Positions 7,264 through 14,012 are shown, counted from the first letter of the stretch. The stretch is DNA of 22,175 nt from a bacterium (GCA_022839105.1 JALHDH010000087.1:1-22175); one strand, 5' to 3'. The notes: generated by a model from the sequence alone, not told the origin. Translations and numbers: made by a program.

Positions 7264-8751
7264 ATGTCAGAAGTCGGGAAGGGAGCGGGAACCTGGTTCT
7301 TCCGGGTCACCCTTGCGCTGGCGCTGATCGGACTTCTGTATGGTTCCTACGAGTTGGGGGCTTCGCGTCGAGAGGCCGCCGTGGTGCCGGTCACCCCGGC
7401 TTTGCGGTTGGCCTCGGCAGAAGGCAATGCCCGGGTGGAGCGTGAGCGAGGTCTCTTCTCAGAACTGGCCCGCCAGCTCTCGCCAAGCGTGGTCCACATC
7501 AAGGTCCGCAGTCGGCAGGCGACCCCAGAGCAGGATCTGGGCCTGCCGCCCGGTCTTCCCGAGGAGTTCCGCCGCTTCTTCGGAGGTCCAGGCGGACGGG
7601 CCTTCCCGCCTCGCGAGACCCAGGGACAGGGCAGCGGCGTGATCATCAGTCCGGACGGCGAAATCCTGACCAACAACCACGTGATTCGAGGCGCGACCGA
7701 GATTACGGTTGTCCTGGACGACGAGCGCGAGCTTCCAGGCAAGGTGGTCGGGGCCGACCCCAGGACGGACCTGGCCGTGGTGAAGGTTCATCCCTCCACC
7801 CCCCTCAAGGCTGCGACCCTGGGTGATTCGGACGCGATCGAGGTGGGCGACTGGGTGATGGCCATCGGGAATCCCTTCGGCCTCTCCCACACGGTCACCG
7901 TCGGGGTCATCAGCGGCAAGGGGCGGGTGCTGGGGGGGGCCTATGATCAGTTCCTCCAGACGGACGCCTCGATCAACCCTGGCAACAGCGGAGGCCCTCT
8001 TTTCGATACCAGTGGCAGGGTCGTCGGGATCAACACCGCGATTCTGTCCGATGGGCAGGGGATCGGCTTCGCCATCCCGATCAACCAGGCCAGACAGGTG
8101 GCCGAGCAACTGCGGACCAGCGGAAGCGTGACCCGAGGGTACGTGGGCCTGGGCATCCAGCCGGTGACGCCCAGGATGGCGGCGGCCCTGGGCCTGCCCG
8201 AGGGCACCCGGGGAGCGTTGGTGGGCAGCGTGGTCCCCGGCGCTCCGGGGGACCGAGCCGGGGCGCGTGAGGGCGATGTGATCGTCGAGTTCAACGGCCG
8301 TCCCCTGGCTGACGAGCGCGACCTGCTCAACTCGGTGGCGGCCGCCCCCGTGGGAAGTCGCGCGAAGCTGGGCATCCTCCGCGAGGGGCAGATGAAGACC
8401 CTGGAACTGGAGATCGCCCGCAGACCCGGAGAGGAACAGGCCTTGCGCGAAGCCCCTGTGGCTACGGCGGAGGAGGCCCTGGGACTCTCGGTCCGAGACC
8501 TGACCCCTGAGGCGGCCAGGCGCCTGGGATTGAGTGGCCAGGAAGGGGTGGTGGTGACGGCGGTGAGGCCCGGCAGCCCGGCAGCCCAGGCAGGCCTGGT
8601 CTCCGGAGACGTGGTCCGCCGCGTCGGGAATCGTCCGGTCCGCAATGCCGAGGAGTTCCAGCGCCTGGTGGCCGGGAAGGGAGATCTGGCCCTGCTGATC
8701 GTCCGCGGGGGCAACCAGGTCTTCATGCTGGTCGAGCGCGAAGCCGGATAG
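7264..8751 (+). CDS. HtrA/DegP-family serine protease with two PDZ domains
   Basis: An envelope quality-control protease that degrades misfolded proteins. Numbered from the GTG at 7261, one codon before the preferred ATG at 7264, a single membrane helix (TWFFRVTLALALIGLLYGSY, 11-30) anchors the trypsin-like domain outside the cytoplasm. The catalytic triad is complete: H140 in LTNNHVI, D170 in RTDLAVVKV, and S243 in INPGNSGGPL. The long LA-loop region (FRRFFGGPGGRAFPPRETQGQGSG) is typical of bacterial DegP/DegQ. PDZ1 begins at YVGLGIQPV and PDZ2 near LGLSVRDLTPEAARRLGL; both carry the carboxylate-binding and GxPA-type elements (SVVPGAPGDRAGAREGDVI; AVRPGSPAAQAGLVSGDVV). Length of about 496 aa is normal. 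GGGAGG at 7249-7254 serves either start. I leave the symbol blank because degP, degQ and degS-type paralogues cannot be separated here. Confidence 0.95.
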   Translation: MSEVGKGAGTWFFRVTLALALIGLLYGSYELGASRREAAVVPVTPALRLASAEGNARVERERGLFSELARQLSPSVVHIKVRSRQATPEQDLGLPPGLPEEFRRFFGGPGGRAFPPRETQGQGSGVIISPDGEILTNNHVIRGATEITVVLDDERELPGKVVGADPRTDLAVVKVHPSTPLKAATLGDSDAIEVGDWVMAIGNPFGLSHTVTVGVISGKGRVLGGAYDQFLQTDASINPGNSGGPLFDTSGRVVGINTAILSDGQGIGFAIPINQARQVAEQLRTSGSVTRGYVGLGIQPVTPRMAAALGLPEGTRGALVGSVVPGAPGDRAGAREGDVIVEFNGRPLADERDLLNSVAAAPVGSRAKLGILREGQMKTLELEIARRPGEEQALREAPVATAEEALGLSVRDLTPEAARRLGLSGQEGVVVTAVRPGSPAAQAGLVSGDVVRRVGNRPVRNAEEFQRLVAGKGDLALLIVRGGNQVFMLVEREAG

Positions 8752-8782
8752 GCGGGACCCGGGGGGGACCTGGGCGCTGCCC

Positions 8783-8797
8783 GGGCCGGGAAGGCCC
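8783..8797 (+). terminator. Short hairpin between convergent htrA-like gene and mini-gene
   Basis: GGGCC, loop GGGAA, GGCCC, then TTCT on the plus strand. It lies 31 bp after the protease stop and just beyond the likely stop of the minus-strand mini-gene, so it could work in both directions. The stem is only 5 bp. Confidence 0.3.
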
Positions 8798-8799
8798 TT

Positions 8800-8933
8800 C
8801 TAGCCGGTGATGTCCAGGTTGCCTCCCAGATACCGCTTCCCAGGGCCGCCGCCAGGGTCTCCTCTGGCAGCAGCGCCCGGCAATGGGCGCAGGCCATCCT
8901 CTGGATGGGTTGGATGTTCCCGAGTTCCGACAT
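8800..8933 (-). pseudogene. Small CxxC protein gene, apparently frameshifted (about 44 aa if repaired)
   Basis: On the minus strand a perfect GGAGGT with a 4-nt spacer precedes an ATG at 8933. The frame reads MSELGNIQPIQRMACAHCR and on to ALLPEETLAAALG, then runs antisense through the protease gene without a stop for over 300 codons, which is not credible. One base out of phase at 8835-8838, the sequence instead reads KRYLGGNLDITG and stops at 8800-8802 (TAG), beside the 8783 hairpin. Restoring one A in the GGAAG tract would give a compact protein with a CAHC pair and an LGKRYLGG tail. Either the gene carries a real one-base deletion, the assembly has an indel, or frameshifting is used. It is divergent from the lytic transglycosylase (88-bp gap). 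No function is recognised. Confidence 0.5.
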
Positions 8934-9021
8934 CGGCACCTCCGTCTGGTGGGAGAGTGAGGATCTCGCGCGCTTCGAGGCACCCGCAGGCGGTGACCGG
9001 ATCAGCCTAGAACCATGTCGG

Positions 9022-10002
9022 GTGCGCAAGATCCCGTTGCTGGTCCTCTTCTCCCTCCTGCTGGGGGCTCCCGCCCTGGCCCAAGAGTGGTTCCGTCCGG
9101 CCCATCGGGGCCCGGGAATGACCAATGTCGACCTGACGCCGGTCCGGGCGCTGCGCGGATCGGTTCCCGAATCCTGGGACGGACAGATGGTGCTCTGGGA
9201 AGGGAGGGTCCGTCGTCACGATCTCGTCGCTGGCCGGGACCGCCTGCTCCTGGCCACGGAAGCCGGCGATGTCCTGGTCCTGTTCAGCCGGCAGGCTCGG
9301 AACCTGGAGTTCGACCGCTCGGGCTATCGCGTGGCGGTCAAGGGGATCCTGCGGGTCGGATCCGGCCGGACCAGGTGTCTGGATGGGCTTTCGGTGATCC
9401 TTCTGGCCCCCCCTCAGATCTGGGGATTCCAGGAATCCACCGCGGGTCGCCCCCCCGATCTGGTGCAGTTCCTGACCTGGGTCATCGGGTTCCACAACCC
9501 TCATGTTCCGGGTCATGAGGCGGATGGAATGGCTCGAAGCCTGGTGCGAGCCGCCTCCGAGAATTCCCTGGACCCGTTCTTGCTGGCCTCGCTGATCCAG
9601 ATCGAGTCGGCCTGGGATGTCGATGCAGTCTCCTCTTCGGGGGCCGTGGGCCTGGGACAGTTGATGCCCTTCACAGCCCAGGGGCTGGGCGTGGACCCCA
9701 CCGATCCCGACCAGAACCTGCAGGGGGCGGCCCGCATGCTGGCAGGCCTGCTGCGGGAGTGGCAGCACCTGGAGAATCCCAGGGCTGCCGCTCTTTCAGG
9801 CTATAATTCCGGCCCCAATCGCGTGCGCCGCCTGGGGGGGAGGGTGCCTGCCCTGCCCGAGCCGACCAACTACGTCTTCTTCATCGGCTATGTCCATCGC
9901 AACCTGGTGCGTCTGGCACGGGCCTTCAGCGTCGGCGGCCCGGAACCGGGCTCAGGGGCTACCAGCCGACCGCAGCCTGCTCGTGTTCCTCCCGGTAGCT
10001 GA
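9022..10002 (+). CDS. Secreted lytic transglycosylase (SLT/Slt70-type catalytic domain)
   Basis: An enzyme that cleaves the MurNAc-GlcNAc bond of peptidoglycan with 1,6-anhydro-MurNAc formation. The GTG at 9022 is chosen because it gives a classic signal peptide (VRKIPLLVLFSLLLGAPALAQ, cleavage before EWF) and clears the divergent mini-gene; earlier in-frame ATGs add a non-coding-looking stretch. Residues 50-130 form a small beta-rich domain (GQMVLWEGRVRR ... RLLLATEAGDVLVLFSRQ ... YRVAVKGILRVG) that resembles an OB-fold. The catalytic domain runs from about 170 to 300, with catalytic E195 in LASLIQIESAW, then SSGAVGLGQLMPFTA, NLQGAARML, ALSGYNSGPNRV and YVFFIGYVHRNL. There is no ribosome binding site; TAGAAC 8 nt upstream hints at a leaderless start. 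Its 3' end overlaps the convergent pilin gene by 44 bp. Confidence 0.9.
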   Translation: MRKIPLLVLFSLLLGAPALAQEWFRPAHRGPGMTNVDLTPVRALRGSVPESWDGQMVLWEGRVRRHDLVAGRDRLLLATEAGDVLVLFSRQARNLEFDRSGYRVAVKGILRVGSGRTRCLDGLSVILLAPPQIWGFQESTAGRPPDLVQFLTWVIGFHNPHVPGHEADGMARSLVRAASENSLDPFLLASLIQIESAWDVDAVSSSGAVGLGQLMPFTAQGLGVDPTDPDQNLQGAARMLAGLLREWQHLENPRAAALSGYNSGPNRVRRLGGRVPALPEPTNYVFFIGYVHRNLVRLARAFSVGGPEPGSGATSRPQPARVPPGS

Positions 10003-11566
10003 CGACGCGGAACTTGGCGATGCTGGGGAAATAGGGGGGCGGGTTGTTGGCCAGGTGGGGGTCGTAGCGGCTCTCCAGGGTCATTCCGCTGTATTGACTG
10101 CCGCCGCTGTACTTGCCCCAGGTGTCCTTGTCTCCCATCATGAGGCCCCCGAAAAGCCGCACCCGCGTCAGGGGGCCATAGACGTCCGTGGGCCCGACGT
10201 AGCCGCTGACCTTGCCGTCTGCACCGCGGCGCCCCCCCAGAAGGGCTGCGTAGATGTCCAGCGGGTTCGCCTCGGTGAAGCTGGCGCTGTTCTGGATCCA
10301 GATGTTGTGGCCGACCACGCCCATGCTGTCTCGCGAACCCGAGGGCGCCTGACCCACCGCGGTGTCGGCTCGGGTCAGATCCCCGGTGATGGTGATGTCC
10401 TTGTCCCGGGCCACGTCCACGGCAATCGTCCGTTTGCCCCGGTTCACCCCCGAGAGGCTCTTGATGTCCCCCGTGCAGTAGACCAGGCCGTTGGTCAGCC
10501 CGCTATAGACCTTGAACTCGTCGCCGGCCTGGATCATGGTGGAGTCCTTGGGGATCACCGAACCATCCGGGGCGAGGGCGGTCCCGCTCAGGGTCTCCAG
10601 CACCTTGACGGTGGTGCTCCCCTGGGTGATGCTCAGCGTGCGATTGCCGCCGGAGACCCCCAGGGTCATCTTGTTGACGTCCCCGACGATGTAGAGCCCT
10701 CCCTCGAGGCGGTTGGATGAGGAGCCCAGTCCGGGGTGCACGCCCACCTGGGTGGGCGGGGGCAAACCGCTGCCCCAGGCTTCTGATGCCAGGTTCTCGG
10801 CTCCGGAGGGGAGTTGGATCTTCTTGGCGCGGGGGAGGACATTCGAACTGCCCCCCTCGCCGAAGAGCTTGCGGTAGCGATTCTCGATGGGGCGGCCCTG
10901 GGAATCGTAGGGCGGGTTGTTCGTGCCGAAGGGGCAGTTGTAGTTGATGCCATCCGGCGAGTTCGGGGCAGCCCCGGCCATGGTCACCCCCTGGGTGAAG
11001 GTCGGAGGCTTTCCCGAGGAATAGAATCCGCTGGGGACGTTGATCTGGATGAATCGGTTGGTGTGGAAGGGCCCGTCGATCTGGAAGCTGTCGGCGCCGA
11101 TCCACAGGCCTTCCGAGCCGCTCTCCTCGAACCAGGCGAATCGGGACATCGATTCCTGGCAGAGCGCCACACTGACGGAGCGATACCGGGTCTTGTCCAG
11201 GAAGGCCGTGGAGCGGACCGTGAAGGCCGGACGAGAGTCCTCCGGGTTGGAAGGGTTCACGGGAATCTTCTCGATCCAGGCCTCCCACTTCCAATTCGCC
11301 AAGCTGCCCGAGAGTTTGTGTTTGTCCGAGCTGGAAGGGATGGCGGGCTGGCCCTTGGAGGCTCGCGTCTCCATCCATGCCAGGGCGTGCAGGACCCCGG
11401 CTTCGGCCGCATAGAAGGCCTCGGTCTCCAGTTTCTGGCGTCCCGTCGCCCGCATCTCCAGGGGCAGGACCGCCAGAAGCAGCAGGCTGAGGGTGAAGAG
11501 CGCCGCCAGGAACATGATGGCCATCAGGAGGGCCACACCCTGACGCTCTGTGCGGATTCTGGACAT
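9959..11566 (-). CDS. PilX/GspK-like pilus tip protein, oversized (535 aa)
   Basis: The N-terminus RQGVALLMAIMFLAALFTLSL is a class III-type leader with the cut expected after G10. There is no glutamate at +5 of the mature protein, the hallmark of PilX/GspK tip subunits. It continues into EAFYAAEAGVLHAL (49-61), a motif shared by PilX N-terminal and DUF4900-like proteins. The rest is a soluble, Gly/Ser/Asn-rich, probably beta-rich domain of about 470 residues. It includes FQIDGPFHTNRFIQI, LYIVGDVNK and repeated IVGDVNKM/TGDIKS/TGDLTRA-type turns, and ends with YDPHLANNPPPYFPS. GAGGTAA, 5 nt before the ATG, is the ribosome binding site. The gene starts 4 nt after the upstream pilin stop. Typical PilX is about 170 aa and GspK about 300 aa, so this domain is unusually large. 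Confidence 0.75.
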   Translation of the reverse strand: MSRIRTERQGVALLMAIMFLAALFTLSLLLLAVLPLEMRATGRQKLETEAFYAAEAGVLHALAWMETRASKGQPAIPSSSDKHKLSGSLANWKWEAWIEKIPVNPSNPEDSRPAFTVRSTAFLDKTRYRSVSVALCQESMSRFAWFEESGSEGLWIGADSFQIDGPFHTNRFIQINVPSGFYSSGKPPTFTQGVTMAGAAPNSPDGINYNCPFGTNNPPYDSQGRPIENRYRKLFGEGGSSNVLPRAKKIQLPSGAENLASEAWGSGLPPPTQVGVHPGLGSSSNRLEGGLYIVGDVNKMTLGVSGGNRTLSITQGSTTVKVLETLSGTALAPDGSVIPKDSTMIQAGDEFKVYSGLTNGLVYCTGDIKSLSGVNRGKRTIAVDVARDKDITITGDLTRADTAVGQAPSGSRDSMGVVGHNIWIQNSASFTEANPLDIYAALLGGRRGADGKVSGYVGPTDVYGPLTRVRLFGGLMMGDKDTWGKYSGGSQYSGMTLESRYDPHLANNPPPYFPSIAKFRVVSYREEHEQAAVGW

Positions 11567-11570
11567 CGGC

Positions 11571-12137
11571 TTACCTCATGGCCTTGAAGGGGAGCTGGAC
11601 CATCGTCTGCAGTCGCGATTCGTGGAATTCGCCGCTCCTGAAGTGGGGGATCCGGGCTTTGGCGGTGATCTGGATGGTGCTGTCCGAGAGGACCAGGAAC
11701 TCCAGCGAGTCCAGGCCCTGGGACAGGATCCTGTCATCCCGGGGATCTGAAGGGGTGTTCTGATCCAGCCGGACCGTGCCGTCCTGCAACCAGATTCTCT
11801 GGACCCGATAGACCGGAGCCCGGGGATCGACGGGGTGCACCGGGACCTGGAAGCGGATTTCGCTGCGCGGGGCCGAGCCCACCGCCGGGTACAGGATGGC
11901 AGGCTGCAGATGTCCTGTGCCGGAATCGGCGGTTGGGATCGCGGCATAGAGGATCGGGGTGATCCGCTGGAGTGTCGTCCTGGTCCTCTGCTGAACCTCC
12001 AGTTTTCCCGTGTTCATCTGGTAGGAGCGATAGGCCAGGCTGTAGGTCCTGAGCAGGATGGTGCCGAGGAGGGCCATGACGGCCGAGGCCACGAGGGTCT
12101 CCCCGAGGGTCAGTCCGGCCAGCGAGAGGCGTCTCAT
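11571..12137 (-). CDS. PilW/GspJ-like minor prepilin, 188 aa
   Basis: The ATG at 12137 overlaps the TGA of the upstream gene in an ATGA, giving translational coupling. The leader is MRRLSLAG and cleavage after G8 yields LTLGETLVASAVMALLGTIL, with Glu at +5, the type IV prepilin signature (Leu instead of the usual Phe at +1). The mature C-terminal domain (RSYQMNTGKLEVQQRTRTTL ... LQDGTVRLDQNTPS ... LDSLEFLVLSDSTIQITAKA) has the helix plus beta-sheet layout of PilW/GspJ. In tip complexes GspJ pairs with GspI and GspK; the same order appears here. The symbol is left blank because pseudopilin and pilin homologues cannot be separated. Confidence 0.8.
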   Translation of the reverse strand: MRRLSLAGLTLGETLVASAVMALLGTILLRTYSLAYRSYQMNTGKLEVQQRTRTTLQRITPILYAAIPTADSGTGHLQPAILYPAVGSAPRSEIRFQVPVHPVDPRAPVYRVQRIWLQDGTVRLDQNTPSDPRDDRILSQGLDSLEFLVLSDSTIQITAKARIPHFRSGEFHESRLQTMVQLPFKAMR

Positions 12138-12619
12138 GGGCGGCGATGGTGCGCCGTGGTCGTCACCTTGCGGAGCCTGTGCTTGTCCATCCAATACACG
12201 GTGACCTGGATCTCGGCGATCTGGGAGAGATAGTTGTTCTCGTCGGTGCTGAGAAGAAGCACTCGGGTCTTCCGGCGGAAGTTCGGATCGGCGGGCAGGT
12301 TGGTCAGCGGGGAGGCGTTCAGGAAGTGGAGGCCTGAACGCGGGTCCGTGGTCCAGGCCTCGGAGCGGTTCTCGTTGAGCGCCTGGCGTGGGCCATCCTG
12401 GAAGGGCAGGTTCCGGGAGCGGATCTCTTCGATGGCCTGCCGGCCGAGGCCGACCGCTTCGGCCGTCCAGGCCGCGTGGCGGGTGGACTCCAGGCTATAG
12501 GAGAACACCGAAAGGACGCCCAGGACTCCGATGGCCAAGACGAAGATGGCCAAGCCGACTTCGAGGAGGTTGAACCCAGCCGGCCGCCGGCCGCAGGTCG
12601 CAGCGGTCCAGTAATACAA
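12134..12619 (-). CDS. PilV/GspI-like minor prepilin, 161 aa, TTG start
   Basis: This is the first gene of the three-gene pilin operon. It starts at TTG 12619, with GGAGG 6 nt upstream; no ATG fits. The leader is MYYWTAATCGRRPAG and cleavage after G15 gives FNLLEVGLAIFVLAIGVLGV, with Phe +1 and Glu +5. RQAIEEIRSRN and the C-terminal IAEIQVTVYW (the typical PilV strand before the tail) support a PilV/GspI identity. The tail ends in HHRRP, overlapping the next gene by 4 bp. A possible -35 (TTGACG, minus strand at 12661-12666) lies between the tRNA terminator and the ribosome binding site, but the matching -10 is poor. Confidence 0.85.
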   Translation of the reverse strand: MYYWTAATCGRRPAGFNLLEVGLAIFVLAIGVLGVLSVFSYSLESTRHAAWTAEAVGLGRQAIEEIRSRNLPFQDGPRQALNENRSEAWTTDPRSGLHFLNASPLTNLPADPNFRRKTRVLLLSTDENNYLSQIAEIQVTVYWMDKHRLRKVTTTAHHRRP

Positions 12620-12687
12620 GCAGGGCCTCCTTCAATTCTTCTCACGCGAGAGGACCCGCTCGTCAACCCCATTCAGGCTTTAAAACA

Positions 12688-12712
12688 GGAAACCCCGCTG
12701 GCACGGGGTTCC
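12688..12712 (-). terminator. Rho-independent terminator of tRNA-Gln
   Basis: On the minus strand GGAACCCCG pairs with CGGGGTTTCC (9 bp, one bulged A/T) around TGCCAG, followed by TGTTTTA. It begins 7 nt after the tRNA CCA end and insulates the tRNA from the pilin operon. Confidence 0.8.
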
Positions 12713-12718
12713 ATTCTT

Positions 12719-12793
12719 TGGCTGAGGCGCCAGGATTCGAACCTGGGAATGGCGGATCCAAAGTCCGCTGCCTTACCGCTTGGCTACGCCTCA
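12719..12793 (-). tRNA. tRNA-Gln (anticodon TTG)
   Basis: A 75-nt cloverleaf. The acceptor arms TGAGGCG/CGCCTCA include the U1-A72 pair typical of tRNA-Gln. The D-arm region is GCCAAGCGGTAAGGC. The anticodon stem GCGGA/TCCGC encloses loop CTTTGGA with anticodon TTG, reading CAA (and CAG by wobble). The T-arm is CCAGG-TTCGAAT-CCTGG. The discriminator is G and the 3' CCA is encoded. It has its own promoter and terminator. Confidence 0.95.
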
Positions 12794-12801
12794 ATGGGGC
12801 C

Positions 12802-12831
12802 ATTATAGGCGGAGGAACCGGGATTCTGCAA
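12802..12831 (-). promoter_or_regulatory. Promoter of tRNA-Gln
   Basis: On the minus strand: TTGCAG (12831-12826), an 18-nt spacer and a perfect TATAAT (12807-12802), ending 8 nt before the tRNA 5' end. The same 8-nt gap separates TATAAT from the typA start codon. Confidence 0.7.
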
Positions 12832-12852
12832 GCAGCTCGGATGGCCAGGGTT

Positions 12853-12885
12853 CCGAGGGCCTGGGCAGATGGCGCAGGCCCTCGG
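12853..12885. repeat. Perfect 11-bp inverted repeat, 11-nt loop
   Basis: CCGAGGGCCTG (12853-12863) and CAGGCCCTCGG (12875-12885). The TCCGAG at 12852-12857 can also pair with CTCGGA at 12836-12841, so two mutually exclusive hairpins are possible here, beside the tRNA promoter. Confidence 0.6.
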
Positions 12886-12889
12886 CGCC

Positions 12890-12956
12890 CACGGACCAGA
12901 TCCCCCCGGTCTCGCCGGACTGGATTCCGGCTGTTTGAGGGGCGATCTGGTCCGTG
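12890..12956. repeat. Perfect 13-bp inverted repeat enclosing a nested stem (possible structured RNA)
   Basis: CACGGACCAGATC (12890-12902) pairs with GATCTGGTCCGTG (12944-12956). Inside, CCCC/GGGG (12903-12907 with 12939-12942) extends the stem past one bulged C. An internal loop (GGTCTC opposite TGTTTGA) then leads to a 6-bp stem GCCGGA/TCCGGC (12914-12919 and 12926-12931) with a 6-nt loop. The nested, interrupted helix looks more like a folded RNA than a simple terminator. I recognise no known RNA family, and either strand could be the transcript. Confidence 0.5.
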
Positions 12957-12983
12957 AAGCCTGGGCCTGGGGTTCCGTGTCGG

Positions 12984-13010
12984 CCCTTCCCGGGCCTGAC
13001 CCGGGAAGGG
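12984..13010 (-). terminator. Perfect 11-bp hairpin after the repeat-protein gene (no U-tract)
   Basis: CCCTTCCCGGG, loop CCTGA, CCCGGGAAGGG, starting 3 nt after the stop of the minus-strand gene. No T-run follows on the minus strand (CCGACACGG), so it may act as a Rho-assisted terminator or a 3'-end stabiliser. Confidence 0.5.
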
Positions 13011-13013
13011 GGA

Positions 13014-14012
13014 TCAGCCTTCGCCGGGCGGATTCTCTTCCGCCCCGGGCTCTTCGGGTCGGGCGGCGGGGGAGGACCGGCGCCTGGGCTTCTTCTTCGC
13101 GCGAGGGGGAGCCGGGCGCTTCACGACGGGTTCCGGAGCCGATTCGACGGCAGGCTCGACCAGGGAGGGGTCTTGAGAAGGAATCTGCGTCTGGGCCCAC
13201 CAGGCTTTGAGGTCCTGGATGTTGGAGAAGCGCAGCCCCTGGTTGCGGGCTTCCCCCCAGATCCGGCGCAATTCTTCCTGCTCCGCGGTCTTGGCGACCC
13301 GGGGCAGGCCTTTGAGCCAACCTCCCTTGCGGCCCTGGGATTTGCGCTTTGAGCTTCTTGGGGCAGCGCTGGGACGACGACGCGGGCGTCTGGTCTTGGC
13401 GGGGGGGGGCTCGGGGATCTCGATCCCGTTCTGGCGACCCCATTCGACCAGGGCCTCCAGGGATGGAGGGATGAATCCCTGTTCCCGGGCCAGTCTCCAG
13501 AGATCGCGGAGCGCCAGTTGTTCGGGGGTCCGGGGGGTGCGGGGCAGGCCTTTGAGCCAGCCTCCCTTGCGGGGGGAATCTTCCTGTTCCGGCCGGAGGC
13601 GTGCCTTGGGAATTGCAGCGGCAGCGGCGCGGATTTCGGTCATGAGACCTTGCAGTTCGCGCTGTTGCTGCTCGATGAGGAAGGAGGGGGAGGGCGGCAA
13701 TCCCTCGACCAGGAAGAATCCGACGGGCAACTCGTAGCGCTGCATCAGGCTCAGCAGGACCGAGGCGGGGACTCCATCCTTCGAGGTCTCGATCGCGGCG
13801 ATTTCGGCAGGGCCGAGGTTCAGGGCCTCTCCCAGGATGGCACGTTGGAGCGTCCGGCGTTCTGCCGCCTTCAATCGGGTGGGTTCGGCCAGGCGGATCG
13901 ACTCACGAAGCATCTGGAAGCGTTGCTGGACCCTGCGCTCGAGGGAGGCCAGTTCGGGGGAGAGCCGCCGGGTTGAGGAGCGCTTGCGAGGGGCATCAGA
14001 AGAAGTGGGCAT
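13014..14012 (-). CDS. Basic protein with HTH-like N-terminus and two KGGWLKGLPR domains, 332 aa
   Basis: The family is not recognised. The start at 14012 has AAGGAG 8 nt upstream. Residues 50-105 (LQRAILGEALNLGPAEIAAIETSKDGVPASVLLSLMQRYELPVGFFL, split here only for description) resemble an XRE/lambda-repressor-type helix-turn-helix with its trailing GFF(L/V) segment. Residues 115-130 form a Gln-rich helix. Two homologous modules follow, 148-194 and 228-274. Each starts RKGGWLKGLPR, runs into a (T)xEQxxLRxxWxxAR(E/N)QG helix, and ends in a second helix with (A/V)xW. They are joined by a Lys/Arg/Pro/Ser linker (206-226), and the C-terminus (298-332) is again basic then acidic. The gene is monocistronic with a good promoter and a long leader. 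A DNA- or RNA-binding, nucleoid-associated or regulatory role is inferred from the HTH and the basic linkers. Confidence 0.8.
   Translation of the reverse strand: MPTSSDAPRKRSSTRRLSPELASLERRVQQRFQMLRESIRLAEPTRLKAAERRTLQRAILGEALNLGPAEIAAIETSKDGVPASVLLSLMQRYELPVGFFLVEGLPPSPSFLIEQQQRELQGLMTEIRAAAAAIPKARLRPEQEDSPRKGGWLKGLPRTPRTPEQLALRDLWRLAREQGFIPPSLEALVEWGRQNGIEIPEPPPAKTRRPRRRPSAAPRSSKRKSQGRKGGWLKGLPRVAKTAEQEELRRIWGEARNQGLRFSNIQDLKAWWAQTQIPSQDPSLVEPAVESAPEPVVKRPAPPRAKKKPRRRSSPAARPEEPGAEENPPGEG
13301..13332. repeat. 32-bp coding repeat, copy 2 (KGGWLKGLPR module)
   Basis: It matches 13541-13572 with one difference (A/G at 13320/13560) at an exact 240-bp period, which is 80 codons. It encodes the conserved RKGGWLKGLP core of the second module. 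Flanking module DNA has diverged far more, so this core has been kept or homogenised. Confidence 0.85.
13541..13572. repeat. 32-bp coding repeat, copy 1 (KGGWLKGLPR module)
   Basis: Partner of 13301-13332; it encodes the core of the first module. It shows an intragenic domain duplication, not a mobile element. Confidence 0.85.

Noticed and set aside
7947..8799. Continuation of the mini-gene frame antisense through the protease gene
   Set aside because: The sequence after residue 32 is Arg/Ser/Pro-rich noise opposite a clear HtrA gene; a frameshift with an early stop explains it better.
9802..9807. TATAAT inside the lytic transglycosylase gene
   Set aside because: It encodes the conserved GYNSG motif, has no suitable -35, and no gene starts downstream.
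12661..12666. TTGACG (minus strand) as a firm promoter for the pilin operon
   Set aside because: No hexamer at 16-18 nt resembles a -10 well; kept only as a remark in the first pilin gene.
12890..12956. 13-bp inverted repeat as insertion-sequence ends
   Set aside because: The arms enclose only 41 bp with its own nested stem, with no flanking target duplication and no transposase.
13301..13572. Direct repeats as a possible mobile element or CRISPR remnant
   Set aside because: Only two copies, in phase within one reading frame at an exact 80-codon period; they are a protein domain duplication.
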